Shown: positions 1-15,500, numbered from the stretch's first letter. The stretch: DNA of 64,000 bases from Cenococcum geophilum 1.58 (GCA_001692895.1 KV748191.1:1860001-1924000), one strand, 5' to 3'. Notes: generated from the sequence alone by a model not told the origin. A program made the numbers and translations.

Positions 1-3000
1 GAGGGAGTAAGCTAGCTTTTACCTTTACTATTAGCAGAGTAACAATATGGAACCCCCTAATAATAGCTTATACTATGATCCTTTACGCCTACTAGAGGAG
101 CTGCTTTAACTCTTATATTATAAGTAGGTACTATATTAATGACGCGTAGTTTACTACTAGTAGAACCGAGCTCTTAGCTAGCTACTTAACACTCTTAAAC
201 TATAGTCCCTTTAATATGCGCAACGCTAGCACTACTTTAATGGCTTTGCCTACCTTATTTACTAGGTATACCTTAAACTATAGCTCCTTATTAAGAATTA
301 CCCTAAGGATTTTAACTTTTTGTATTGGGGGGATTCCTTTTCTTTTAAATTGGAGCGGCGTGGTGGCATCCCTGCCCGCTTCTTTATATTTAGTAAGGTA
401 AATAAATAACGTTTTCTTTGCTTTAAATTAAGCTCTACTAGTCCTTTCCTATTTTTTAAGCATCGGTATAATCTTACCCTAGATAATCTGCGTGTTTTCC
501 TCTGCCGTAGGGCCTATAACCTATACTAAGTAGTTATTAATAAAGGCTATAGAGCTGCTATTTTTGGGTGCGCTTTATATAAGATCCGTGTTAAAGAATA
601 GAAAGAGTATTAGGGCTAGTGCTAATCCCTATAGAAGACCTGCCTGTAAGAGCGCCTATACCTTTAATATATATCCGTTAACTAGGATATAGGCTTAATA
701 GTTTATATAAAAGTCCTATACCTATTATATAATTGTCTAAGGTATCTATCGCTGCCATAATCTCCTAATTTCTGGCTTTATAGCCATATTATTATACGCA
801 CCCTTAATATTAAATAATACTAAAGATAGCGTTTTCTTTCCTTTTTACGCTTTAAATACGTCCTTATAGAGATATAATAGCGTATATATTATTAACCTTT
901 ACTTCCTAGCTCTAAAGTATATCTTAGGTAATAGGCTATATTCCTTTACTAGGTATACTATCCTCTTTATTACTAGCAATTTAAGTGCTTTTCCTAGCGT
1001 TAGGAAGAGGGAGATTGGCCTATAGTTGTTTACTACTATATAGTCCCCCTACTTTAGCTTCTATAGCGGTATAATCTTTACTACCTTCTATTTCTATAGT
1101 ACTTTCCCTATCTTAAGTAATTTAGTAAAAAGAGTAGTAATCTTACCGCTTAGTATAGGTTATATCTCTTGCTATACCCTAGCTAGTAGGCTGTCCCTTC
1201 CTAGAGCTTTATTTAGGCTAGCCCTAAATATAGCTGCCTTAACCTTATATTTAGCGATAGGCTCTTATAGTAATTAGTTATAGCTAGTTATAGCTTCCTC
1301 TTCTTATTTATATAGTGGTGGGACTAAAAAGAATGCCTAGAGTAGTTTTTTTGTAATATTATAGTTCTCTATAATAACCTCTTCCTATCCTCTAACCTTC
1401 TTAATTAATAGTATTCTAGTAAACGCGGTTATAGCTTACGGATTAAGATATTTCGACGCTTTCTATATATTATTACTATTATTAAGGAATTTATCCTAAT
1501 AGAGCTTTCTATATTACCGAATAGTCCTATAAAAAAGCTTCTTTGCTCTTACTACGACATTATATAGTTTAGGGTCGTCCCTTTTTTATCTTTGTATTAT
1601 ACTATTCCTATTCCTCTAGTATATATATAACTTCCTTAGTGTTATAAGGTCTTTATTCTACTATCTTTTTATATACGGTAATAGCTTAGCCCACTAGCAG
1701 TATACTTTAAGGGCTTTATTAACCCACCTATTAAGGCAGTTAACTATTTCGTCTATATCTTTTAAAGGGAATCCTATCTCTTTCTATTGCTTTATATCTT
1801 CTTAAATCTTATCCTAGTTTATATTCTTAATAAGTAGCCTCTTCTAGCTCTTTTATATATCTATATTAACCTAGAAGCTAGTATAAATAGCTCTATAGTC
1901 TAACCTATACTTATACTCCTAAATAGCGCACTTTATTAGTTTACTTACTAGGCCCGGGGTTGCAAGTATAAGGTCAATTATTAATATTCGCCCCATATCG
2001 CTCTTAAATATAGGTACTTTTACTAAAAGTAGGCTTTAGAGTAACCGGTCCGCTATAAAGTTAATAATTAGCACGCTTTCTTCCTACGTTAATGTGGTAC
2101 TAATATAACTTCCTCCCTATAGCGGATTATGCCAATTAAAGTCGCCTGTAATTACTACCTCGATATATAGGTCGCGTAATAGTTTACCCTAAATTAAACC
2201 ATTAATTATCTCTAGCCTACTAAAGAGCTCCTCTAGGTTCTTTTCCTTAGTTCTCCTTAAATATCTATCTAGAATATATACCGACACAATTATAAGTCTC
2301 CTTTAGCCGACGTACGCTACTACCGCCGTAATATCTACTAAATCTACCTATAGCTATATAGCTGCTAGCTCTTTAGATGCCTAAATATATAACCTAACTA
2401 GGGGATACTGCTGCTGCCTACCTATTGGGACAAACCTTATCCACTAGGGGTTTAAGCCAGCTAGTACTACTTCCCTATTTAAAAGAAAGTAGTAAGGCTT
2501 TTAGCCTAAAATAAAGTAAAAGTCCGCTAGCGCTTTATTATTATATAGCGTATATTACGCTTCCCTATACTTTTTTATATTCGCCTAAAGAATCTAAAGT
2601 TCTTTATTTATAGCGCTATTATATAAGAATCCTATCTATCTCTTTCCTATATATTAGGCATTTATAGTATAAGGCTTAGTAAGGACCTTAGCAGTTTATA
2701 TAGTATAGATTAACCATCTTATACCAGAGATGGCCTTCCCGCCTATATATTTTACACGTATTAGGTCGCGTGTAATCTCTAGCCCTATATCTAAACCTTT
2801 TATATTTATAGCATACTATAGGGGTATATCGCTCCTTAAATGGTAATATAATAATCGCGCCTCCCCTAAATAATACGTTATTTAACGTAAGCAGCTTCTC
2901 TATATCCTCCTTTATTACCACTTTAATAATCACTAACGCGTACTAGCTACGTGGCCTTAGTTATCCTAGCTATCTTATTATATATACCTCTATACTATTC

Positions 3001-4040
3001 TCTACCCTAAAGCGCTTTATAGCTAACTTACTTACTTTTCTATTATTAATATCTATTACTAAAGGTACTTTAACCTAGTCCGCCTTAACTATATACTACT
3101 TAGGTCTAATAAGCCTTACGCTAGGGATATATGGTTTAAGCTATTAAGTAGTTATCTGCCTAAATGTAGCTTCTTTATTTTTTTCTACTGAGAATCTAAT
3201 AATGCTTGCGCTGTTGCTTATTTACTATACGCGGAAGTCCTTAAGTATAGCTCCCGTAAGCCCCTTAATATCCTTTATACCTTACGCAATAGTTTACTTT
3301 ACTACTTTAGTAGTAGCTACCCTCTCTATTACCTCTAAACCCGCTTAGCTAACGTCTATTACTAGTTACTAATTAGGTTCCTTAGGGTTCCTAGCGCTTA
3401 TTGTTTATAGTAAGGTTATCTCTAACCCTACCATGCCTCTACTAGCCGCTATTAATGCCTATAATTATATTAGAGCTAAGGGAGTATTTAGTTACGCTTA
3501 TAAGGACCGGATAGCCTTTTAGAGTTTAGTATTTTACTTTTTAAGGCTTTACTATTCCGATTTAATGTCTATAAGGTTATTTCTAATACTCTTAATAATA
3601 CTATTCTGGTTTATAATAATGTTGCTCTGCTATACTATAGTTTCTTTAAGGCTTTTAATAAGTTGATAAAATTTATTACGGTTAATACCTCCCCCTTTAT
3701 ATTTAGGTAAGGTAGAAACTTTTACTATAGGGAATAGAGGCAGTATATACTATATAGCTTATAGTCCGGTTTATAGTACGGTTGTCTACTATTTAAACTA
3801 TACTAATATTTAGGCTCGTGTTCTTAGTGACTACTAGACCTCTTATACCTTCGCGCTTAGTTTCTTTATACGTCTTAATAGAGCTGCTAGTAGGTCTAAA
3901 GGTGGTGTTACTAATATATGTTTAGGGGTTAAAGCAGCTATTGGGGCTCCGGGGCTTCGTTTAGTGGGCTGTAGGGGCCGCCTTATAGCGGGAACTAGCT
4001 AAATAAAAGACTAGAATTCAATTAAAAGAATGTCTAAGAT
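1..4040 (-). mobile_element. LINE copy A (Tad1-like), RIP-degraded, cut by window start
   Basis: This is the 5' two thirds of a non-LTR retrotransposon read on the minus strand; about 1.6 kb of its 3' end lies outside the window. Landmarks on the minus strand are a two-knuckle CCHC gag region near 2688-2933, an endonuclease motif ITGDFNWHNP near 2120-2155, and the RT catalytic motif at about 527-551, which reads FINNY instead of FxDDY. The knuckle cysteines are replaced by Tyr, as expected from G-to-A mutation of TGY codons. The frames are full of stops and the DNA is TpA-rich. The 5' end fades out near 4040 and is followed by about 32 bp of unique filler and the CTAGACCCC junction. It is a dead relic. 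Confidence 0.9.
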
Positions 4041-7000
4041 CTTATAGCCTATGTATCTTATAGGGAGGGTACCTAGACCCCCACGTATATATATATATAT
4101 GTATATTCTATTATAGCTATATACTATTTAGGGTATAGGCCGTTATAGAGCGCTAACTAAATACTTCCTGCTATTAACATACTTGCTTTAGTTTAGAAGC
4201 TAACTATAAGAACTATATATCTATTACCTAACACTATACTTAACTAAGGAAAAAATAAAGGAAAGTAATGTGTTACTATTAAAGAAAGTTAAAGTTTAGA
4301 GGCGAGCCTAAGTAGTTTTCGATACCTCGTATCCGTAGGGCTATTCTAGCGTTATACGCTTCTTAATTGGCGACGCACTAGTAAAGGCACGTGTAGAGGA
4401 GGCTCGTGGTATATTCGGTTAGATAATTAGAGGAGGAATTCTTAAGAGTCTTTACTTATTAATGTCGGCTTCTATACTCTTTATATCTTATATACTTAGG
4501 TATAAACATCTAGTCTTCTTTATAAATTTAATTATAGCTTTAACTACGCTAATATCTAGCTTCCAGCGCTTAATTGGGCCGTTAATATTCCTGCCTCCTT
4601 CTTATCTATATAAGTAGCCTCCTAATATATATAATAGATCCCTAAATCGATCTCTATATTACTCTCTTAGTTTAATCCTTTACTACGCCTACCTCCTATA
4701 AGAGAAGAAGAAGTGCTATATTAACTCTATAAGCCCGCAGTTATATAACGCCGTCTCTAATATATTAATTTTATAGAGATATTCCTTTAGAAATAACTTG
4801 CCGGTCTATAGTTATATAAAAATAGCAGCTTCTAAGCTAATTAGCTACTAGTATAATCCTACAGCCTTTCTAAGGTAGAGTACTGCGTTAATCTTCCTTA
4901 TAAACTTACCCGTATTAGATCTTCCCAATAGAAGCAGTCCTGTTATTATCTTAGCTCTTTTTAACGCTTGCGTTATAAGGTACTATAAAAGGCCGTTTCT
5001 CTATAGTGGCTCCTCACTCTTTAGTCTTATTGCTGCTTTAGCAAGCTTATTAGCCTTCTTATTTTCTATAAATCCTAAGTAGCCTAGAATCTAGTATAGC
5101 GTAACATTGTTTAGCTAAAGCTTCTTTAAGATCTTTATAACTATTTCCTAGCAGGCTCTAGCCCTCTAGCTCTATACTAACAGCAACGCTAATTATAAGT
5201 TAGAGAATATTCTTATACTAAATACAGGTATTAGAAAACCTGCTTAGTTAATAGCCGTATATATAGGGTCCTATGGCCAGTTAGCTGCCTTACTAATTAT
5301 TAAAAGCTCTATAAGGTAGGTGTCGGCCTAATTAGAGCTTACTACCGTTTTCAAAAGCGTTACTTTAGATGGCGTAGTATATACACTAACTCCTGCCCTA
5401 CTATTACGCACTAATATATTAACGTATATGTTAACCTGCCCTAGCTTATAATCTTTAATAATAGCTTAAGTATAATCTTCGTCCTTATATATTACTATAT
5501 TGGGCTTAGCTACCTATAGCGGGTATATATATGGTTTAACCTCCAGCACCCTATTTATCTAGATATCCTTATATATCTCTACTATCCTCTAAAGTAGCAA
5601 TTAGTGCTATTTATAGAGCCTCTATCTTCGAATTATCTAATAAGGATATAATTTGCCTAGTTTATGGATTAATACCTAAAACGCGATAGCCTAGTTATGT
5701 AGCCTTTGCTTAAGAGGGAGCAAGCTAGCTTTTACTTCCGCTATTAGTAGGGCGATAGAGCGGAACCCCCTAATAATAGCTTATGCCGTAATCCTTTACG
5801 CCTGCTAGAGAAGCTATATTAACTCTTATATCGCAAGCGGGTACTATATTAGTGACGTATAGTCTACTACTAGTAGAACTAAGCTCTTAGCTAGCTGCTT
5901 AACGCTCTTAAACTACAGTCCCTTTAATCTACGCAACGCTAGCGCTACCTTAGTGGCTTTACCTGCCTTATTTACTAGGTACGCCTTAAACCGTAGCTCC
6001 TTATTAAGGATTACCTTAAGGATTTTAACTTCCTAAGTCGGGGGGATCCCTTTTCCTTTAAATTAGAGTGGCGTGGTAGTATCCCTACCTACTTCTTTAT
6101 ATCTAGTAAGGTGGATAAATAACATTTTCTTCGCTTTAAATTGGGCTCTACTGGTCCTCTCCTATTTCTCAAGCATTAGTATAATCTCGCCCTAGATAAT
6201 CTACGTGTTTTCCTCTGCTATAGGGCCTATAACCTATACTAAGTAGTTATTAATAAAGGCCATAGAGCTGCTATTTTTAGGTGCGCTTTATATAAGATCC
6301 GCGTTAAAGAATAGAAAGAGTATTAGGGCTAGTACTAATCCCTACGGGAGACCCGCCTATAGGAGCGCCTATACCTCTAATGTGTATCCGTTAACTAGGA
6401 TATAGGCTTAACAGTTTATATAAAAGTCCTATATTTATTATATAATCGTCTAAGGTATCTAACGCTACCGTAATCTTCTAATTTCTGGCTTTATGGCCAC
6501 ATTATTATACGTACCCTTAACATTAAATAATACTAGAGATAGCGTCTTCTTTCCTCTTTATACTCTAAATACGTCCTTATAGAGATATAATAGCGTATAT
6601 ATTGTTAACCTTTGCTTTCTAGCTCTAAAGTGCGTCTTAGGTAGTAGGCTATATTCCTCCACTAGGTATACTATCCTCTCCACTACTAGTAATTTAAGTG
6701 CTTTTCCTAGCATTGGGAGGAGGGAGATTGGCCTATAGTTATTTACTACCGTATAGTCCCCCTACTTTAGCTTCTATAGTAGTATAATCTTTACTACCTT
6801 CTATTCCTGGGGTACCTTTCCTATCTTAAGTAATTTGGTAAAGAGAGTGGTAATCTTACCACTTAGTATAGGCCACAGCTCTCGCCATACCCTAGCTAGT
6901 AGGCCGTCCCTTCTAAAAGCCTTATCTAGGCTAGCCTTAAATATAGCTACCTTAACCTTATATTTGGTGATAGGCTCCTATAGCAATTAGTTATAGCTAG

Positions 7001-8825
7001 TTATAACTTCCTCCTCTTATTTATATAGTAGTGGGACTAAAAAGAATGCCTAGAGTAGTTCTTTTATAATATTATAGTTCTCTATAATAACCTCTCCCTA
7101 TTCTCTATCCTTCTTAATTAGTAGTATTCTAATAAACGCGGATATAGCCTACGGATTAAGGTATTTCGACGCTTTCTATATATTGTTACTGTTATTAAGG
7201 AATTCGTCCTAATAGAGCTTTCTATATTACTAAATAGTCCTATAGAAGAGCTTCTTTACTCTTACTACAATATTATATAGCTTAGGGTTATCCCTTCCTT
7301 ACCTCCGTATCGCGCTATTTTTGTTCCTTTAGTATATATATAACTTCCTTAGCGTTATAAGGTTTTCGTTCCACTATCTTTTTATATACGGTAATAGTCT
7401 AGCCCATTAACAGTGTGCTTTAAAGGCTTTATTAACCCACCTATTAAGGCAGTTAACTATTTTATCTATATCTTCTATAGGGAATCCTATCTCTTTCTAT
7501 CGCTTTATATCTTCTTATATCTTATCCTAGTTTATATTTTTAATAAGTAGCCTCTTCTAGCTCTCCTATATGTCTATATTAACCTAAAAGCTAGTATAGA
7601 TAGCTCTATAGTCTAATCCATACTTATACTTCTAAATAGCGTACTTTATTAGTTTACTTACTAGGCCTAGGGTTGTAAGTATAAGGTTAATTATTAATGT
7701 TTGCCCCGCGTTACTTTTAAATATAAGTATTTCTACTAAAAGTAGGCTCTAGAGTAACCGGTCCGCCATAAAGTCAATAATTAGCGCACTTTCTTCCTGC
7801 GTTAATATAATACTAATATAACTTCCTCCCTATAGCGGATTATACCGATTAAAGTCACCTATGATTACTACCTTAGTATATAGGTCGCGTAATAGTTTAC
7901 CTTAGATTAGCCTATTAATCATCTCCAGTCTACTAAAGAGCTCCTTTAGGTTCTCTTCCTTAGTTCTCCTTAAATATCTATCTAGAATGTATACCAATAC
8001 AATTATAAGTCTCCTTTAGCCAACATACGCTACTACCGCCGTAATGTCTGCTAAATCTACCTATAGCTATATAGCTACTAGCTTTCTAGATGCCTAGATA
8101 TATAACCTAACTAGGGGATACCGCTACTGCCTACCTATTAGGACAAACCTTATTTACCAGGGATTTAAGCCAGCTAGCACCACTTCCCTATCTAAGAGAA
8201 AGCAGTAAGGCTCCTGGCCTAAAATAAAGTAGAAGTCCGCTAGCGCTTTATTATTATATAGCGCATGCTACGCCTCCCTATACTTCTTTATATTCGCCTA
8301 AAGGATCTAGAGTTCTCTATTTATAGCGCTGTCGTATAAAAATCCTATCTATCTCTTTTCTATATACTAGGTATTTATAGTATAAGGCTTAGTAAGGACC
8401 CTAGCAGTTTACGTAGTGTAGATTTACCGTCTCACACTAGAGATAGCCTTTCCGCCTATATATTTCGCACGTATTAGGTTATATATAGTCTTTAGCCCTA
8501 TATTTAAACCTTTTATATTTATAGCATGCTATAGGGGTATATTACTCCTTAAATGGTGATATAATAATCGCGCCTCCCCTAAATAATACGTTGTCCGATA
8601 TAAGCAGCTTCTCTATATCCTCCTTTACTGCTACTTTAATAATCACTAACGCGTGCTAGCCGCGCGGCCTTAGTTGTCCTAGCTATCTTATTATATATAC
8701 CTCTACCCTATTCTTTACCCTAAAGCGCTCCATAGCTAACTTACTTACTTTTCCGCTATTAATGTTTATCGCTAAAGGTACTTTAACCTAGTCCGCCTTA
8801 ACTATATACTACTTAGGTCTAATAA

Positions 8826-9252
8826 TGTTACGGACGCTTTAAGTACAATGTTATGACTACTTAGAAAGGAGACGGAAGAAGCTAGTTGGTTAATACAAGT
8901 ACGGTCCGGAATGGAGCCAATAGAACCATATAACAAGGAATAGTAACTAAGGTCATATAATATGCTACGTATTAAACGGAAGGAACGGGAGGAACTTATG
9001 TACCTTACGTACAAGACGTACATCACGTATAAGAAGGATTTTATAGGAGTACGGTTGTGTATTTAAGGACCCTTAGTCCCTACCTAGATAGTTCCTTCCT
9101 TATAGTAATTCTTAGAATATAATTAAAGTTAATCTATTAGGCAACTACTCCACCAGTTGTTATTTACGTTGATCGACTTTTATACTTGCATTTCCTATAT
9201 ACCTAGCCTATTAACGAACCCATTATAGTTCTTACTATAAGGTTCTGTTATA
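8826..9252 (+). repeat. 5' LTR of the nested Gypsy element
   Basis: It starts TGTTACGG and ends CTGTTATA. It matches the 3' LTR along its whole length, with differences that are mostly C/T or G/A. The left flank is the target duplication AATAA. I could not identify a clean primer binding site after position 9252, possibly because of RIP. Confidence 0.92.
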
Positions 9253-9296
9253 CAATCACTACCTAATTATAGTATTAATATAAGAAGTCAAATAAT

Positions 9297-10400
9297 ATGC
9301 CACTAAAAGCAGCCACTATAACACTATTAATGGTAGCAACTACTTTAGGGACAGGAGGTAACACTAGTATGGCAGATACTAACTTATAGCAACCTGTGAC
9401 GGTCGGACAGCTATAGGAGGTAGTTAACTAGTTAACAGCTAACAATACAGTATTGGAAGAAAGACTTAACGGGATAGGAGTAGCAAAGATCAAGCTACTA
9501 TTAATTAAGAGATTTATAGGAGAGAGGTTAAAGCTTAAAGGATTCCTTATATAGATGCACTTTAAGGTCTTACAGGAGGGAGCAAAGTTACCTATACCTG
9601 TGGATTAGATAGCCTATGCAGGACTATTCTTATTAGGGAAAGCACTTAAGTGGTTTAAACTCTACTTTATAGAGATATAGGCAAACGGAATGTTAACCAC
9701 TAACTAAGACGTGCGATTTATATTCTTAAGTTAGGAAGGATTTGCAGAACGACTTACGCAGATGTTTGGAGACCTAGAAGAAATAACTATAGCGGAAAAA
9801 AAACTCCAGAACCTTGTATAACGAACTTTAGCAATTAAGTACATAATATAGTTTTAGATACTAGCAATATAAGTAGAGTAGAATAATAAGGCGCTTATGG
9901 CATAGTATAAATAAGGACTTAAGGCTAAAGTCTAGGATATAATTATCCTAATAGAAGATATGGACACCCTAAGGGAACTAATAGATTAGGTAATTAAGAT
10001 TAACAACCGGATCTACCAGAGGGAATAGGCTAAGAGAGGCTAGGACAAAGTTCTATAGTTATATAAGGCGTAGAGTACGCAACAACAAAAGCTAAGTTAG
10101 AAACCATAGTATGGCGTAGAGCTAATAGACCTAAGTGGTACCAAAGAAGCCTATAAGAGATGGAGCAAACTATAGAAACCTAAAGGATAAGGATTAAGTG
10201 ATTAAAGGTCTAAGAAGCAAAGGCCGAATCAGGGATTTTAATAGCAGAAGATATTTAGGCGGACTCTATAATAAGAAAAATGGTTTAAAGAAGGAGCTTG
10301 CATAAATTGCGGAAAATAGGGTTATTATATTAGAGACTATAGAAGTAGGCAAAGTTACTACGTAGTAAAAGGTACGAGACTAGTAGACGACATATATGTA
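9297..10400 (+). pseudogene. Degenerate gag of the Gypsy element
   Basis: An ATG at 9297 lies 45 bp after the 5' LTR and opens a gag-like frame broken by TAA/TAG stops. At 10299-10340 the frame reads C-x2-C followed by positions where His and the last Cys of a CCHC knuckle would lie; both are now Tyr (CAT to TAT, TGT to TAT type). Gag would coat the RNA and form the particle. No intact product is possible. Confidence 0.75.
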
Positions 10401-12500
10401 TAGAGGGACGATAATATGCTATGAGGAACAAAAGAATATTTAATTAAAAGTTTTGCGTTTTGTTATAATAACGCATGCCGAATTTATAAGGATGCTAAGT
10501 ATAGCGCAAGCTATTAGCTATAGGAGCTAGCACCTATAGGATGTAGAGGAACCAACGAACTAGTTCACAGATCGGATATTAAGGATAATGAATTCGACCT
10601 AGGCGAAATACTCTATAATAATGAGGCAATAAGGGCCGCTTACTAGGAGCGAGCAGACCTTAAAGATATTATACTAGAGGTAGAGGATGATTCCACTATA
10701 GAATAGGGAATATTAGTAGGGATTAAAACCCTACTAGATATAATGTCTATCGCTTTATAAGACGTAAGAGAAGTAGGATAGCGAACTACTTTAGCACTTG
10801 ATAAAGGCAAAAGGCCAAAGGCTTAAGATTCTTAAGATAAGATAAGAGATAACCAAGATTCTTAAGACGAGATAAGGTAAGCTTAAGGACCTATAACGGA
10901 TAGAAACCGATAGAGCAGAGTAGTAGCTTAGTTTAAAGATATATAAATAAGCTTGGGATAAGAATTCCCAACGGTATAAGACTTTTAAGACGAGATAAGT
11001 AAGATCTAGGACTCTTAAGACGAGATGAGGATATTAGTTAAGCCTAATTAGACTAAGGTAGGGGCTAAACTTAAGTTAGAAGCAAGCTTGGGATTAAAGA
11101 ACTTAAAGGGTTAAGGATTTGGGGTACGAATTAAGACACCCATAGGTAAGAGGCTAAGAGCTTCTTTATAGATTAGAGAATCTGCGGTATAAATAGTAAT
11201 TAGACTAGGAGACGAATATATAGACCTAGAGGATTTACTAGTTAAACGAAGCGTTCGGACTAAAGATTAAAAAGTCGATACTAGGATTAAGAAGTAAGAT
11301 GACTTTAAGGATTAGAGCGCAAGGCGTAAATTAAAAGAAACTATGGAAGAATTTAGGCAAAGAATTATCGCGTAGTAAGAATAGAAACTAGATAGAAGAT
11401 TTAGTATATTGGGACGTATAAAGGACAGAGCACTAGTATAAAGAATTATTAATAGGCTAAGAGTAGGTATACTAAGGGCTAAGTGGCTTACTGAACTGGA
11501 ATAAGAAGAGGATCTAGGGATTCCTACTAGGTTTGAGGAACGATATACTAAAGGCTATTATAATGTAGCAATGAAGAGATATTTCCTTACGGATAGACCG
11601 TATACACTCTAGCAGCTGTACTAAAAGTAGTATAGGCAAAGGCATAATAATAAGTGGGAAGATTTCTATATATAGTTGGATAAAAAAGTTATCTAGGACC
11701 ACCTAATTATAGAGAAGGCCATAATGTATATTAAAGGAGCCTTAATTATAACGTTAAAGGATTTAGAGGAATGTTTAGAGGACTAGAGAAGTAAGAGACG
11801 CATCTTAGTACCTACGGATAAAGTTATAATGTTTAGATCAGTATAATAAAGGTTTAAACTTAGAGACGAAGACGAGCTAAGAGTTGACCTAAAGCACCTA
11901 GCACACTATACGTTATTATGGATTGCGTGTGTAGACGATATATACGAAATGTATAAGAATCCAAAAGAAAAGAATCGGAAATACCCTATAAGGATATACT
12001 GGATGACGGACAAATAATAGTATAGGAATACCAAATATATATATAGATAGCATCCAGTAGAGGCCCAAGAGGAAGGAAGTTTAGTACTTTAACTAGGAAG
12101 ATTTCTTACGGAAGAATGCTTAGACGGACGACAGTAGTGGGAATGCCTAGAAAACACGTGTCTATAGTATATTAAAGATAAAAAGCGAACTAGGCATTAG
12201 CTAAAGAGTGAGTTAAGTGCACTAAGATTAAGCAGCTAATAGTTGGGAAAAGTAGAGGCCTATAGGACTAGAGGGAGCTAGTAGTAGAGCCTTAGACCCT
12301 TAAAGGAATTTAAGGACAATACCTAAATTTATGGATTAATTAGTAAGATTAGCAGTTTAAAGCGCTAATAGATAGTAGAGTAACGCGAAACCATATCTTA
12401 CTAGCAGTAGTTAAGAGAATGGGACTACCTTATAGATAAAAGGAGCAACTTTACCTATTAGTTACAATTTTAGGAGATCTAATAACCTATAGAGGAGGGA
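10400..12500 (+). pseudogene. Unidentified coding-like region between gag knuckle and protease
   Basis: About 2.1 kb separates the gag zinc knuckle from the protease end, more than Ty3/Gypsy elements usually have. The stretch 11493-12200 reads as one frame interrupted only by TAA and TAG, with plausible charged helical protein between the stops. I do not recognise the domain. It could be an extended gag/protease linker, an extra domain carried by this lineage, or an older insertion. Confidence 0.45.
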
Positions 12501-15500
12501 TTATTAATCTTAAAACAGGACCTATTTAAATAACTATTAAAGGAAGACAAATTGAGATGTCTTTTGATATCTTACTATTGGGACGGGACGAGGCAGTACT
12601 AGGTATACCTTAGTTATAGGAATACAATCTAAGGATTAATTGGATTATAGGTCAGGTCGATATTAGAGATACTTAACGCCGTAAGATACGACAATAAATT
12701 AAGTTAGTATGGTACTAAGTAGGAGCAACCTATAAAGAAATAGAAAAAAGACTAAGCTATGTACTAAAGAGATACTATAAGTATAGTAAGAAACTATAGT
12801 TACCGGAAAGTAAAAAGCTGTTAGAATATATAGTATGGGACTATAAAATAGAATTAGAACTAGAAATAAGTCTAAAGTTCTTTCCAATCTATAAGCTTAC
12901 TAAAGAAGAAGGTAGAGCGTTAAAAGAGTTTATCTAGGAAAATCTACGGAAGGGATACATTAGACTATCGCAGTCATTAGCGGGTTATCCAGTACTATTC
13001 ATACTAAAGAAAAATGGCAAACTAAGGCTGTGTATTAACTATAGACAGTTAAACAGTATTACTAGGAAGGATAGGTATCCTTTACCCTTAATTAGCGAAA
13101 TTTAAGACAGGATAGGTAATGCGCAAATCTTTACAAAGATAGATCTAAGATGGGCGTACTATTAGATTAGGATTAAGGAAGGTAACAAATAGAAGGCAGC
13201 CTTTAGGTTAAAGGAAGGACTATATAAACTATTAGTTATGCAATTTGGGCTTATAAATGCACTAGCAACGTTCTAGAAGCGTATTAATAATATATTAGGA
13301 GAATACTTAGATAAATTTGTTATAATATATCTTAACGATATCATTATCTACTTAATAACTAAGGAAGAACACGGGGAATACGTTAAATAGGTCTTAAAGA
13401 GACTATAAGAAGAATAGATGCTAGTAGCAATTAAGAAATGCGAGTTCTTTACTAGGAAGACCAATTTCGTTGGATTTATCATTAAACTAGGCTAACTTAG
13501 CATAGATCTAAAAAAGATTAAGGCTATAGTAAATTAGCAGAAACTAGAGAACGTTATATAGTTAAGATCGTTTCTAGGATTTTATAATTACTGTAGAAGG
13601 TTTATAGCGCAGTGGTTAAAGGATATTAAGCCACTTACGCAATTAATAAAGAAAGAAGAACTATAGGTATAGGGGGAAGAGTAAAGAGAACTCTTTAAGA
13701 AAGTTAAAGAGTTGTTTACCCAGGAGCTAGTTCTTAAGATCTATTAACTAGGACTAGAGACGGTTGTAGAAATAAATACATTAGACTATACACTAGGGGC
13801 GTGCTTTATGTAAAGGCATTAAGATAGATGGCACCCAGTGGTATACTATAGTCGGAAGATAACACCACTAGAGTTAAACTATAATATCTACAATAAGGAG
13901 TTATTAGGTATAGTTATAGCATTAAAGAAATAAAGAGTATTCTTGCAAGGTATAGAGAAACCATTTATAGTCAAAACGGATTATAAGAACCTAATAGGAT
14001 TCCTAATAATAAAGGAACTTAACTAAAGATAGGTTAGATGGGCAGAGATGCTTACGGAATACCATTTTAAGATTTAGTATACTAAAGGTACAGATAATAC
14101 GCGGGCAGATGCTCTAAGCTATAAAGCTAAACTATAAAATAAGGAAAAGCTATTGGGGGCTTTATTGCAAAAAGATACAGACGGATTAATTAGGTACAAT
14201 TACCTAAAAATCGCAGCAACTTAAGAAGACAATAAACTAGAAAAGGTCTATAAGACACTAGAAAGCTTTTAGGCGTAAAGAATTCTAGAAGTATAGCTAG
14301 AAGATCTACAGACGGATATATACAAAAATTAAGAAGTAAAGTATATCCTAAGAAGCATAGCAGAGTAGTTTATGGAGGACTTCTATAAGGGACTAACTTA
14401 AGGATATAATAGAGCTACGGGCTTAGTGTTGAGACTTTAGGAGGAGTATATTATTAATAAAATCTAGAGGATAGCTAGAAAAGTTATAAGGGAATATCTA
14501 GATTGCTAAAGAAATAAACTAATAAGGTATAAGCTATATAGAGGGCTATAACCTATTAAAACACTAGAGAGACTATGGGAGGTTATATTATAGGACTTTA
14601 TTATTAAGTTACCTAAATTAAGAGATCCTATTACCGGATAAGATTATAACGCGATCTTAGTAATAGTAGATAAGCTTATAAAGTAGGGATACTTTATAGC
14701 ATGCACAGAAGAAATCTTAGCGGAAGATATCGCTAGAATCTACGTTAAAGAAGTATTTATAAGATATAGGGCATTAAGCAAAATTATATTAGATAGAGAT
14801 CTAAGATTTATAGCAGTATTCTGGGAAGTGTTCTTAGCGGAGTAAGGAGTTTAAGTAGTAACTTCTACCGTATATTATTTATAGATAGACAGTTAAATAG
14901 AAAGATTAAATTAGATGCTAGAGCAGTATCTAAGGCATTATATTAATCATACATAAAATAATTAGGTATTACTATTACTAGTTATATAGTTTGCATATAA
15001 TATAACACCTTAAGAAGGAATAGGCATATTACTATTTAAGGCAAATTATAGATATGAGCCGAGAACATCGTTGTTACTATGGTAAGCGAAGAAAATAAGT
15101 AGTATAGCTAAAGAAAAAATAAAGACATTAATGAATCTTTATATAGACCTTATGGAATTAGCAAAGAAAGTATAAAAGAGAATGAAAAAGTATTATAATG
15201 CTAAGAGATCTAAGGGACCAGATCTTAAGGAGGGAGATAAAGTGTGGCTACTATATAAAAATTTTAAGAGTTAATAATTAAGCAAGAAATTGGACCACGT
15301 CAGACTAGGACCTTTTAAAATTACGTAAAGGATTTCACCGGTTATATTTAAGTTAGACCTACCAGCCAAAATAAAGATCTACCCTATATAGTATGTTATA
15401 ATGCTAGAACTAGCATATAGAAATATTAAGCCACCGGTCTATAAAGTAGATATATATAAAGGACAAAAAGAAGATAAATAGTAAGTTTTAAAGATCGTTA

